From contig CALLBO010000085.1 of the NCBI GenBank assembly GCA_937998875.1, forward strand, positions 1-42,572: a stretch of 42,572 bases of DNA, in the 5' to 3' direction. The stretch comes from an uncultured Granulosicoccaceae bacterium. Lineage in GTDB: Bacteria; Pseudomonadota; Gammaproteobacteria; Granulosicoccales; Granulosicoccaceae. Positions within the stretch are counted from its first letter, which is position 1. Every line of letters begins with the position of its first letter. Below, piece by piece: positions 15,824 to 24,195 of this stretch. The notes beneath the pieces are model-generated. The model saw only the letters and a program-made list of their open reading frames with translations. It was not told the origin of the DNA and did no database searches. A program made the position numbers and the translations under genes.

Positions 15824-16747
15824 ATGGCAGCAACAGAACCGCAAATCCGAAAAGATAATATACCTCTGGCGGTCACGGTCATTGTCCTTACTGTTTTAGC
15901 TCTCTCATTAGGAGATGCGCTAATAAAGCAGACCAGCAACAATTTTGTCATCTGGCAGATTTTTGTAGTGCGTTCTGTTATCGCTATTCCCTGCCTCATT
16001 GTATTTATGAGATTCGCCATCAGCGAGTCATTTCGTATTCCTTTTCGTATCTATGGTGCACCTGGCTGGACAACGCTACGCAGCCTGCTTCTGGTTGCGA
16101 TGTGGGTCAGCTACTACGTCTCGCTACCGCAACTGTCACTCTCAGTAGCAGCGGCAGCCTACTACACATTGCCGCTATTCATTACCTTGTTTTCTGCATT
16201 GTTCACCGGAGACAGAATCACTCGATACGGGTGGATTGCTGTTGTAACCGGATTTTTCGGTGTACTTTTGATATTGAAACCAATGCCTGGAGATTTCAAT
16301 CTATATGCGCTCTGTCCTCTGCTCTCCGCCATACTCTATGCAATGGCAATGATACTGACAAGAACCAGGTGTAAGTCTGAACACCCGTTGCTATTGTCCT
16401 TAGCACTAAACATCGCTTTCATCTTCATCGGCGGGATTGCAACTCTCTATACCCTTACGCTGCCCGATGAGTTACAGCAAGGATTCGCGCTGGCACCATG
16501 GTCATCCATGGGAAAGACAGAATGGATAACGATGGGTCTACTCGCTGCAGCATTATTGATTGGCAGTATTGGTGCCGCGATCGCTTATCAGAACGCACCT
16601 CCGTCAGTCGTAGGAGTTTTTGACTTCGCTTACGTCGGGTTTGCGGTACTTTGGGGGTTTTTATTTTTCACTGAAGTACCGGACTTTATATCTTTGTTTG
16701 GCATCGCAATGATAGTGACTGCAGGAATCATATCCCAGCGCCAGTAA
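15824..16747 (+). CDS. EamA-family (DMT superfamily) membrane transporter
   Basis: A 307-residue protein with ten predicted membrane segments in two EamA repeats. The first repeat includes WQIFVVRSVIAIPCLIVFM and VAAAAYYTLPLFITLFSALF; the second ends AYQNAPPSVVGVFDFAYVGFAVLWGFLFFTEVP and GIAMIVTAGIISQRQ, the usual closing pattern. Members export or import amino acids, nucleosides or other small metabolites; the substrate is not predictable. The gene follows the YiiX-like gene in the same direction and converges with the DUF4442 gene about 26 bases away. Confidence 0.88.
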   Translation: MAATEPQIRKDNIPLAVTVIVLTVLALSLGDALIKQTSNNFVIWQIFVVRSVIAIPCLIVFMRFAISESFRIPFRIYGAPGWTTLRSLLLVAMWVSYYVSLPQLSLSVAAAAYYTLPLFITLFSALFTGDRITRYGWIAVVTGFFGVLLILKPMPGDFNLYALCPLLSAILYAMAMILTRTRCKSEHPLLLSLALNIAFIFIGGIATLYTLTLPDELQQGFALAPWSSMGKTEWITMGLLAAALLIGSIGAAIAYQNAPPSVVGVFDFAYVGFAVLWGFLFFTEVPDFISLFGIAMIVTAGIISQRQ

Positions 16748-16773
16748 GATGCTGAACAGGCTTTTTCCGGTGC

Positions 16774-17298
16774 CTAACTCTCTTTAGGAATCCACGCGGC
16801 AGTAACTCGCATCAACAACGGATTAATACCTGCTTCATCCGTGATCATAACTTCAAGCTCTATCTCGCCTTTTTCATCGCGCTGAATCATCTCAATCTGG
16901 GAATCGCTCAGCTTCACGACACCCGTCATGCTCCCGGTGGACCGCTTAATAAAATCCGCCTCGATATTCTTTACCAACGGAATGCGATCACCGGGCAGAT
17001 TCATTGCCATGATCATGACACCGATTGTCTCGCCTATCAGCATCATGGCGCAGGCGTGAATCTGTTTTATGTGATTTTGCACCCGGTGTTTGTTATCAAG
17101 CGTTGCCACCCACTCATTTTTAGTGGCTTTGGTGATCTTGAGTCGGGATGTACCGACGTATGGCACAGCACGACCAATCAGGAAATTAAAAGCCGGCTGC
17201 CGGATAAAGGCCGGCAGCTTCTCAACCTTTTCTACAGCTTTGGCGATGCGGCTTTTTTTCACGACGACGTCCGGCTTATTGTAGTTAGGTGTGTCCAA
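16774..17298 (-). CDS. DUF4442 hotdog-fold protein (thioesterase-like)
   Basis: A 174-residue protein of the DUF4442 hotdog type, related to acyl-CoA thioesterases. Visible features are the N-terminal FLIGRAVPYVGTSRLKITK, the central helix region VQNHIKQIHACAMMLIGETIG, which corresponds to the hotdog helix and includes the N-x-x-x-x-I-H-A motif, and a C-terminal strand ending MRVTAAWIP. It begins inside the end of the class III aminotransferase gene with a 14-base overlap, so the two are coupled. A thioester substrate is likely from the fold but not established. Confidence 0.75.
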   Translation of the reverse strand: MDTPNYNKPDVVVKKSRIAKAVEKVEKLPAFIRQPAFNFLIGRAVPYVGTSRLKITKATKNEWVATLDNKHRVQNHIKQIHACAMMLIGETIGVMIMAMNLPGDRIPLVKNIEADFIKRSTGSMTGVVKLSDSQIEMIQRDEKGEIELEVMITDEAGINPLLMRVTAAWIPKES

Positions 17299-18679
17299 TC
17301 TGATCTACTGCCTCGATAATACTCTCGCGCAAGGTTGCGACAGCAAAATCGACTTCATCTCTGGTAATGATCAGTGGTGGTGACATCACATTCAAATGTA
17401 CAATCGGCCTGACTAAAAACCCTTTCTTGTCTGCGATGTCAGAGACAACCTTGCCAATATCCATCTCTTCCGGAAACATCTCTTTGGTGTTCTTGTTTGC
17501 GACAAACTCGACACACTGCATTAACCGGTATCCACGCACTTCGCCAACAATGGGTAAATCGGTGAGTGTTTGCAGCTGTTGACCAAAATAGTCACCAACC
17601 TCAATGGCATTGGCGAATATATTTTCACGCTGCATTATTTCAATGTTCTTTAGCGCCGCTGCACAACATACCGGATGGCCCGAATAGGTGTAGCCATTGG
17701 TAAAGCACCGACCCTTGCCCTGCTCACTGATAACGCCGTGAATTTTGTCTGAATAGATAGTTGCCCCGATTGGCAGGTAGCCGGAACTTAATCCTTTTGC
17801 GCAGGTGATGATGTCCGGAACGATGCCAAAAACATCTTCAGACGCAAACCAGTGCCCCAGTCTGCCGAAAGCAGTTACTACTTCATCTGACACATAGAGC
17901 ACGTCATACTTCTGACAAACTTCATGGGTTCTCCGATGATAGCCGTCTGGTGGCACAATAACCCCGCCGGCACCGAGAATCGGTTCAGCAAAAAACGCAG
18001 CGACGTTATCTTCTCCAAGTTCAAGAATCTTCTGTTCCAGTTCGTCAACCAGAAAATTTAAAAACTGTTCTTCGGTGTCATAGCCCTCGGCACGATAGTA
18101 ATTCGGGTTGGAGATGTGATGGATATTATCTCGTTTGTAGTCAAACTCCGGGGGATGATCACCCTTCTTACCCCCGATAGACATCGATATATAAGTACTG
18201 CCATGGTAGGAGCTGTCACGCGCGATAATATGCTTTTTATTATGCTTGCCGCGGCAATTCTGATAGAACTGAATTAGCCGATAGGCAGAATCTACAGCGG
18301 TTGAGCCACCACAACTGAACATCACATGATTGAGATCTCCCGGTGCAAAATCTGCCAGCTGTGAGGCAAGTTCTGCAGCGGGTGCAGTAGTCATATCGAC
18401 AAAAGGGCTAGCGTAGGCAAGTTTGCGAATCTGATCCGCCACCGCTTCAGCCATCTCCTCCCGGCCCTGGCCAATATTAGTGCACCACAATCCACCAACG
18501 CCATCAAGGTAGCGGTTGCCCTCAATGTCTGTAAGGTAAGCCCCGCCGGCATGTTCCATGATCATCGAACCTTCCTGCTCGAACGAATCAAACACCTGCC
18601 ACGGATGAGTGAAATGGTCTTTGTCTTTCTGCCAAATATCCTTGGCATAGTTTGCGCTCGATGGTGCTGTTGACATCAC
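17285..18679 (-). CDS. PLP-dependent class III aminotransferase (omega-amino acid:pyruvate type)
   Basis: A 464-residue fold-type I aminotransferase. PLP-site motifs are complete: SCGGSTAVDSAYRL at about residues 122-135, SSYHGST at 156-162, Asp265 in LYVSDEVVTAFGRLG, and the Schiff-base Lys295 in CAKGLSSGYLPIGA. The length and the WQVFDSFEQEG N-terminus fit the omega-amino acid/putrescine/taurine-pyruvate group. It transfers an amino group from an amine or omega-amino acid to pyruvate or a similar acceptor; the donor cannot be read from sequence. It overlaps the DUF4442 gene at its 3' end. The upstream 160 bases separate it from the divergent glycosyltransferase. Confidence 0.88.
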   Translation of the reverse strand: MMSTAPSSANYAKDIWQKDKDHFTHPWQVFDSFEQEGSMIMEHAGGAYLTDIEGNRYLDGVGGLWCTNIGQGREEMAEAVADQIRKLAYASPFVDMTTAPAAELASQLADFAPGDLNHVMFSCGGSTAVDSAYRLIQFYQNCRGKHNKKHIIARDSSYHGSTYISMSIGGKKGDHPPEFDYKRDNIHHISNPNYYRAEGYDTEEQFLNFLVDELEQKILELGEDNVAAFFAEPILGAGGVIVPPDGYHRRTHEVCQKYDVLYVSDEVVTAFGRLGHWFASEDVFGIVPDIITCAKGLSSGYLPIGATIYSDKIHGVISEQGKGRCFTNGYTYSGHPVCCAAALKNIEIMQRENIFANAIEVGDYFGQQLQTLTDLPIVGEVRGYRLMQCVEFVANKNTKEMFPEEMDIGKVVSDIADKKGFLVRPIVHLNVMSPPLIITRDEVDFAVATLRESIIEAVDQIGHT

Positions 18680-18836
18680 GTGGTCTCCGGGAAGCTGGTG
18701 TCAAATGATACCTTGAATGAGACTCACCAGCCGCTCACATCGCGACCTTCGATGACCGTTACCCGAACCACTCTTCGCATTGCCCCTTTGCAAGAATTCA
18801 CGAACCGTGCATCCCCGATGCTATACCTTGCCAGCA

Positions 18837-19661
18837 ATGGAAACAATCAGTGATCAGACCATTCAAACCCATCCAGAACCTATGGTCCCCGGACTCACAC
18901 GCCAATCAGAACACAGCTACTCAATAGTCATACCCGCGTGGAATGAGGCACACCATATTCAACAGACAATTAACACAGTTCGCCACGCACAAGCAGAGCA
19001 AACACTCACCGGTGACATAATCGTTATAGATAACAACAGCACCGATGACACAGCAGCAATGGCCAAATCTCTTGGCGCTACGGTTGTGTTCGAACCAGTC
19101 AATCAGATCGCTCGGGCAAGAAATACAGGCGCCAAAGCATCAGACGCTGACTATCTTATTTTTCTCGATGCCGATACAAGCATCAATGCTCCGCTGTTAA
19201 AGATTACGCTCGAAGCGCTCGCTGGCGGTGAGATAATCGGCGGCGGTTCAACCGTTACATTCGATCGAGAAATTAAAGGTTTTGCAAAGCGGCTCGCAGA
19301 CTTCTGGAACTGGTGGTCAGTGAAGATTGGTGCAGCGGCTGGCTGTTATATTTTCTGTACACGGGAAGCGTTCAACTCAGTTGGAGGTTTTGATGAAAAG
19401 CAATACGCCGCCGAAGAACTGCATCTATCAAAAAAACTCCGTAAGTATGCAAAAGCGAATACCGGAAAATTTGTTATTTTTGAAGAAGCACCAGTAGTTT
19501 CATCTGCGAGAAAACTGGATTGGTATACCAAAAAGCAGAAAATAGTACAGCTGATGCTTTTGGTAATCCCCGGCGCTACGCGTTCTAAGAAGTTACTTGG
19601 CATGTGGTACGACAGAAGCCAAATCACAGCCAATCAAAAAGCAGACAATCCAAAAAGATAA
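18837..19661 (+). CDS. glycosyltransferase family 2
   Basis: A GT-A fold glycosyltransferase of about 274 residues. The start at ATG 18837 is preferred over an upstream TTG at 18780, because the extra 19 residues have no family character. Motifs: YSIVIPAWNEAHHIQQTI, IIVIDNNSTDDTAAMAK, then the metal-binding DxD in LIFLDADTSIN, and GGFDEKQYAAEELHLSKKL corresponding to the acceptor-site ED motif. It would use a nucleotide sugar to glycosylate an unknown acceptor on the cytoplasmic side. The photolyase-related gene starts 13 bases downstream, so the two are probably cotranscribed. Confidence 0.85.
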   Translation: METISDQTIQTHPEPMVPGLTRQSEHSYSIVIPAWNEAHHIQQTINTVRHAQAEQTLTGDIIVIDNNSTDDTAAMAKSLGATVVFEPVNQIARARNTGAKASDADYLIFLDADTSINAPLLKITLEALAGGEIIGGGSTVTFDREIKGFAKRLADFWNWWSVKIGAAAGCYIFCTREAFNSVGGFDEKQYAAEELHLSKKLRKYAKANTGKFVIFEEAPVVSSARKLDWYTKKQKIVQLMLLVIPGATRSKKLLGMWYDRSQITANQKADNPKR

Positions 19662-19674
19662 CCACACCTGACTC

Positions 19675-21165
19675 ATGACCGAAGTTGCTCTCGTTTTTCC
19701 GCATCAGCTTTTCAAAAAGCACCCGGCGATTAGTAAAGAAACTAAACGGGTGATATTTGTTGAGCATCCGCTTTTGTTTGGGGATAAGAAATATCCTGCG
19801 TTAATGCACAAACAAAAGCTGGCTTATCATCGTGCCACAATGGCCTCTTATAAAAAGGCGCTGGAAAAGAAAAAACTGCACTGCACCTGCGTAGCCTACA
19901 ACAAAGGCAGTGAGCCGCTGCCTGACCTGCTCAAGTCTCTGGCAAAGGAAGGTCATCAATCCGTAGCTGTTGCCGATGTTCACGATCACTTGCTAAATCG
20001 AAGACTGAAACTGGCGGCAAAGCGGGCCAAAATTAAACTGGAAGTGTCTCAGTCCCCGGGCTTCCTTAACACAACAGACGAAAATCAGGACTGGAGAAGC
20101 GGTCGCAAACGCTGGTTTATGGCCGATTTCTACCAATGGCAGCGCAAGCGACTAAAAATACTGGTAGACGACGACAAACCAACGGGGGGTAAGTGGAGCT
20201 TTGACGATGAAAATCGCCGCAAACTGCCAAAGAAGCTTCTCAGCGAGATCCCCGACATTCCGCCGGTAAAAAAAACGGCAGAAATAGACGCAGCAATAGA
20301 GTCAGTCGCTAAAGAATTCCCAGATAATCCGGGATCGCTTGATAGATGGTATTACCCGACCACCCACACTTCTGCAGAACGCTGGCTGCAAAAATTTCTT
20401 GAGCAACGCTTCCATCTCTTTGGTGAGTATGAAGATGCCATCGTCGAGGATCAGAACTTCCTCTATCATAGTGTCTTAACTCCGATGCTAAATGTGGGAT
20501 TGCTGACGCCCACACATATCATTAAACAGACGCTAACGCATGCAGAGGCTCATAAAATACCAATCAACAGTGTTGAGGGTTTTATCAGACAGATCATTGG
20601 CTGGCGGGAGTTTATGCGAGCAACGTATGAAGATCTTGGTGTCAGGATGCGCACAACCAACCACTGGCAACACACAAGGCCAATGCCAGATTCATTCTAC
20701 GACGGTTCAACCGGCATCCTGCCAGTGGACAACACCATCAAACGCATACTTGAAACAGGATATTGCCACCATATCGAACGATTGATGATATTGGGAGGCT
20801 TTATGTTTCTGTGTGAAATAGATCCAGATGATATCTACAAGTGGTTTATGGAAATGTTCATCGACAGCTATGATTGGGTAATGGTGCCTAATGTATACGC
20901 TATGAGTCAGAACGCTGATGGCGGCAATATCACAACTAAACCTTACTTCTCAGGCTCTAACTATGTCATCAAAATGAGCCACTATAAAAAGGGGGAATGG
21001 TCAGAGATTTGGGATGCATTATTCTGGCGCTGGATTAACAAAAACAGCGATCAGTTAAAAGGTAATCATCGCTGGGCAATGATGGTGCGAAATGCCGAGA
21101 AAATGGATGCAGCGAAGAAGGACCTTCACCTGAAGATCGCCAAGGACTTTTTACACACTTTATAA
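19675..21165 (+). CDS. cryptochrome/photolyase-related protein (DPRP family)
   Basis: A 496-residue protein of the deoxyribodipyrimidine photolyase-related family, which includes bacterial (6-4) photolyases of the PhrB type. The N-terminal domain opens VALVFPHQLFKKHPAI; the FAD-binding domain includes GFIRQIIGWREFMRATY, HHIERLMILGGFMFLCEI and YDWVMVPNVYAMSQNADGG, followed by TKPYFSGSNYVIKMS. In PhrB-type members a set of Cys after this point, normally C-x2-C and an A-C-P-F motif, binds a 4Fe-4S cluster; here the stretch is HYKKGEWSEIWDALFWRW with none of them. It is therefore probably a cluster-free subfamily member. The role is likely light-driven DNA repair or light sensing. Confidence 0.88.
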   Translation: MTEVALVFPHQLFKKHPAISKETKRVIFVEHPLLFGDKKYPALMHKQKLAYHRATMASYKKALEKKKLHCTCVAYNKGSEPLPDLLKSLAKEGHQSVAVADVHDHLLNRRLKLAAKRAKIKLEVSQSPGFLNTTDENQDWRSGRKRWFMADFYQWQRKRLKILVDDDKPTGGKWSFDDENRRKLPKKLLSEIPDIPPVKKTAEIDAAIESVAKEFPDNPGSLDRWYYPTTHTSAERWLQKFLEQRFHLFGEYEDAIVEDQNFLYHSVLTPMLNVGLLTPTHIIKQTLTHAEAHKIPINSVEGFIRQIIGWREFMRATYEDLGVRMRTTNHWQHTRPMPDSFYDGSTGILPVDNTIKRILETGYCHHIERLMILGGFMFLCEIDPDDIYKWFMEMFIDSYDWVMVPNVYAMSQNADGGNITTKPYFSGSNYVIKMSHYKKGEWSEIWDALFWRWINKNSDQLKGNHRWAMMVRNAEKMDAAKKDLHLKIAKDFLHTL

Positions 21166-21320
21166 CCAAAAGCAGTATCGCGCTGTCAGGAATCGCAGCC
21201 AGGACACACTGATCGCCTCTGGCCCTTGCATATTTCTTGAACATTTCTGTGCCACTGTCCGATTGTCGATGAGCGCAAACTCGTTAAACAGTTGATAAAA
21301 TTTACTACTGGAGCATCACC

Positions 21321-21869
21321 TTGAGAAACATACTCAACTCAATCGCAATTACCACCTGTGTTTTTATTGGAGGCGTCCCGGCTGCCCACTCTGCAGACGA
21401 CGTCGTCGAAATCAGACTGGTAAATAATATTGACGAGGAACGGGGCTATTGCCTTGATATTGCCGGTGGAAAAGGTGAAGACGCCCCACTCGACCGCGGA
21501 ATGCAGGCGCACACTTGTTACGACTACACCGGCGCATTCCTGGTAGATCAGTCTTTCGACACTGCCCTGCTTGAAGAAGGCCAGTTCAAGATTCCTTACT
21601 TCGATGTCTGCATGACTGTGTCAGGCATTGAAGCGGGTGCTTCAGTCGCGTTGGCCACCTGTGAAAATTTGCCAACTCAGCAGTTTTCCCTTAAAGAGAA
21701 TGGCCACTTGGTGGCAAAGGAAAATCCTGAGTTATGTATTACAACGAGCGCTACTGAAAAGAAAGAAGGTCGCGGCGCGACACCTGTGCATGTTATGCGC
21801 CCTATCACTCTGCAACCGTGTAGTGAGGACGATGCCGCGTATCAGGTGTGGACAACGTTCTCGCTTTAG
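21321..21869 (+). CDS. secreted ricin-type lectin-like protein
   Basis: A 182-residue exported protein. The TTG start at 21321 has GGAG seven bases upstream and opens a signal peptide ending GVPAAHSADD. The mature part has repeated Cys-containing units like a beta-trefoil: GYCLDIAGG, VCMTVSGIEAG followed by LATCENLPTQQFSL, and LCITTSATE followed by LQPCSEDDAAYQVW. The C-L-D-I and Q-x-F/W patterns recall ricin B-type carbohydrate-binding domains. At least two, perhaps three, sub-repeats are seen. Ligand and partner are unknown. It stands alone, convergent with trpA. A short periplasmic domain of unknown fold is the alternative. Confidence 0.6.
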   Translation: MRNILNSIAITTCVFIGGVPAAHSADDVVEIRLVNNIDEERGYCLDIAGGKGEDAPLDRGMQAHTCYDYTGAFLVDQSFDTALLEEGQFKIPYFDVCMTVSGIEAGASVALATCENLPTQQFSLKENGHLVAKENPELCITTSATEKKEGRGATPVHVMRPITLQPCSEDDAAYQVWTTFSL

Positions 21870-21899
21870 ATTGCCCCCAGCCAATTGACAATTGTTACG

Positions 21900-21923
21900 G
21901 GTGGATACGCGAGAGTATCCACC
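21900..21923. terminator. bidirectional hairpin between the lectin-like gene and trpA
   Basis: GGTGGATAC, a GCGAGA loop and GTATCCACC form a perfect nine-bp stem between two convergent genes. There is no strong T-run on either side, so it is a moderate terminator candidate. CAATTG occurs twice just before it (21882-21894). Confidence 0.55.
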
Positions 21924-21926
21924 TCA

Positions 21927-22706
21927 CTATGCAACAAGTGTTTCAATAAATCCTTTCACCGCACCGACACCATCCTGTTCCATCACCCGTATAGTTTCCG
22001 AACCGACTACGGCGATATCCACCTTGCCACGAAGAAAGTCTATATCTTCACGACTCTTAACCCCGAAGCCAACCCCCAAAGGTAAGTCTGTACTGCGACG
22101 GCACAATTGCAGATACTGCGACAGATCATCAGAAAAAGCTGTGTCTTTGCCTGTTACACCCTTACGCGCCACACAGTAGATCATTCCTGTACTGTTATCG
22201 CTCAAATGGCGCATGCGTGATTCAGGGGTTTTCGGCGTGAAAATATGTACCGGTGATATTTCTGCTGCGTGCATAGCATCAAGGTACTGTTGTCCTTCTG
22301 CGGGTGGCAGATCAGGGACTATGCAGCCGGTTATGCCAGCACTCTTACAACGACTGACAAACTCATCTACCCCGTAGCAGAACAGGATGTTGTAGTACGT
22401 CATGAACAAAAACGGGATATCAAATTCCCGGTTTATGCGTTCTGCCGCTGCAAAACTCTTTTCTACCGTTGCCCCTGCTTTCAATGCCTCAGAGTTTGCT
22501 TTGAGAATTACCGGGCCATCCGCCATTGGTTCCGAAAAAGGAATTTGCAATTCCATTAAATCGACACCAGCCTTGACCATGTCTTCAACAACTCGAAGGG
22601 AATCATCAAAGTTTGGATAACCCAGAACGATATGGGTCATTAACAGAATATCTTTCTTCTCTCGCGCTTTGCGGATTGCGAGTTCCAGTGTGGTTGGATT
22701 AGCCAT
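21927..22706 (-). CDS. trpA: tryptophan synthase alpha chain
   Basis: A 259-residue TIM barrel that cleaves indole-3-glycerol phosphate to indole and glyceraldehyde phosphate. The start at 22706 (MANPTTLELA) overlaps the end of trpB by eight bases and is preferred to an upstream frame extension. Catalytic Glu52 lies in LMELQIPFSEP and Asp63 in MADGP, matching E49 and D60 of the Salmonella enzyme. FLFMTYYNILFCYG, GCIVPDLPP and LGVGFGVKSRED are further landmarks. The residue before the second Pro is Glu (FSEP) where Asp is usual, a mild change. No trpC or trpF is in the window, so the pathway is split. Confidence 0.95.
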   Translation of the reverse strand: MANPTTLELAIRKAREKKDILLMTHIVLGYPNFDDSLRVVEDMVKAGVDLMELQIPFSEPMADGPVILKANSEALKAGATVEKSFAAAERINREFDIPFLFMTYYNILFCYGVDEFVSRCKSAGITGCIVPDLPPAEGQQYLDAMHAAEISPVHIFTPKTPESRMRHLSDNSTGMIYCVARKGVTGKDTAFSDDLSQYLQLCRRSTDLPLGVGFGVKSREDIDFLRGKVDIAVVGSETIRVMEQDGVGAVKGFIETLVA

Positions 22707-23943
22707 TTTGCATCTCCGCACGATACGCTTCCGCTTTATCAATAATAAACTGTTGCCACTTCGGATCATGCACCGCATCGGCGACAGTGAATATATCTTT
22801 GTCTGCACGACCTGACATATTAATTAGTATATCTTCATCAGAAGACATGTCTGGTGCCTCTTTATAGGCTTGAGCGAAGGCATGTGAAGACTCTAGTGCC
22901 GGAATCAGACCTTCATTGCGAACCGTACGCTGCATAGCCTCCACTACTTCGGTGTCGGATGCAGCCTCAAAGCGAACCTCCTTAGTTTCATGCATGTGAC
23001 TCAGGATGGGTGATACACCAACATAGTCCAGCCCTGCGGAGACACTGTGTGTATCCTGCATCTGACCATCGTTGTCTTGCAGGAAATAAGTCTTGTAGCC
23101 CTGCGCAACACCAATGGTTGCATCATCATACGCAAGACGAGCAGCATGCTGCCCCCGACCTCTGCCACGACCACCCGCCTCTACACCAACCAGTTCAACG
23201 TTTTTGTCTTCCAGAAAACCGCCAAAAATCCCCATCGCATTTGAACCACCCCCAACGCAGGCATAAATACGTTCAGGCAGTTTGCCGGTACGCGCAAGCA
23301 TCTGCTCTCGGGATTCGATACCGATAATTGATTGAAACCAGCTGACCATCTCAGGGAACGGGTGCGGCCCGCAGGCGGTGCCGAGCACATAGTGGGTATC
23401 ATCCATGTTGCTTACCCAGTCGCGAAAAGCTTCGTTGATTGCATCTTTCAGTGTCTGGCTGCCTTCTGTCACTGCCACCACAGTAGCGCCCATCTGCTCC
23501 ATCCAGAATACATTCGGGCGCTGTCGTGCGACATCGTGCGCGCCCATGTAGATAGTGCAATCAAACCCGAATTTCGCAGCCATCGTGGCGGTAGCGACTC
23601 CATGCTGACCGGCACCGGTTTCGGCAATGACGCGTTTCTTACCCATGCGACGGGTCAGTAAACCCTGCCCCATAACGTTGTTGGCCTTGTGAGCACCGGT
23701 GTGATTCAGATCTTCTCGTTTGACATAAATATTCGCCCCGCCGAGTTGCTCAGTAAGGTTATCGAGGCGCGTTATAGGAGTTGCCCGACACGAGTAAGTG
23801 GACATCAGATCCTTGTACTCCTGCCAAAAAGACTCGTCTTCTCTGGCGGCCAAATAAGCGCTTTCGAGTTCATCGAATGTCGGCACCAGTATCTCGGGGA
23901 TGTACGCCCCGCCAAACTGACTGTAGTAGCCGCTGTTCTTCAT
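22699..23943 (-). CDS. trpB: tryptophan synthase beta chain
   Basis: A PLP enzyme of about 414 residues that joins indole and serine. The preferred start is ATG 23943 (MKNSGYYSQFGGAYIP), since TrpB proteins begin close to the GxFGGxYIPE motif; the frame continues to ATG 23997 with 18 unconserved residues. The PLP Lys (Lys86 from this start) is in HTGAHKANN, the catalytic Glu in AETGAGQHG, the phosphate-binding loop is VGGGSNAMG, and the C-terminal NMSGRADKDIF is complete. It is coupled to trpA by an eight-base overlap. An 11-bp tandem repeat upstream may be regulatory. Confidence 0.95.
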   Translation of the reverse strand: MKNSGYYSQFGGAYIPEILVPTFDELESAYLAAREDESFWQEYKDLMSTYSCRATPITRLDNLTEQLGGANIYVKREDLNHTGAHKANNVMGQGLLTRRMGKKRVIAETGAGQHGVATATMAAKFGFDCTIYMGAHDVARQRPNVFWMEQMGATVVAVTEGSQTLKDAINEAFRDWVSNMDDTHYVLGTACGPHPFPEMVSWFQSIIGIESREQMLARTGKLPERIYACVGGGSNAMGIFGGFLEDKNVELVGVEAGGRGRGRGQHAARLAYDDATIGVAQGYKTYFLQDNDGQMQDTHSVSAGLDYVGVSPILSHMHETKEVRFEAASDTEVVEAMQRTVRNEGLIPALESSHAFAQAYKEAPDMSSDEDILINMSGRADKDIFTVADAVHDPKWQQFIIDKAEAYRAEMQNG

Positions 23944-23996
23944 TATGTTTCTGTGTCCGTTTGCAGGATTTCGGGCAATGAACATCGCCCGTGCCA

Positions 23997-24028
23997 TATT
24001 CTATCAGGCAGTCCCGGTATTCTATCAG
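23997..24028 (-). repeat. 11-bp direct repeat with 21-bp period upstream of trpB
   Basis: On the minus strand CTGATAGAATA occurs twice, at 24028-24018 and 24007-23997, separated by ten bases. The 21-bp period is two helical turns. Each copy contains TGATAGAAT, which also looks like an extended -10 element. It lies 54-85 bases before the preferred trpB start, so it may be a tandem operator or a duplicated promoter element. Confidence 0.5.
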
Positions 24029-24195
24029 CCAAGTTAATGACCAGCGCGACCAATTCCGGAACTGCGGATTCCATTTTCACAGTCTGACTGTACCCGCGAT
24101 GTGAACCGGGGTTTATCGCGCCGCACGTTATACCAGCAACCGAAGCAGCAGCGTGATCGGCAACGTATACTCAGCCGATATTCAGGAGATTTTCC

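Noticed and set aside
22707..22808. 34-residue N-terminal extension of trpA
   Set aside because: It lies within trpB coding sequence, has no TrpA character, and the start at 22706 gives the normal coupled overlap.
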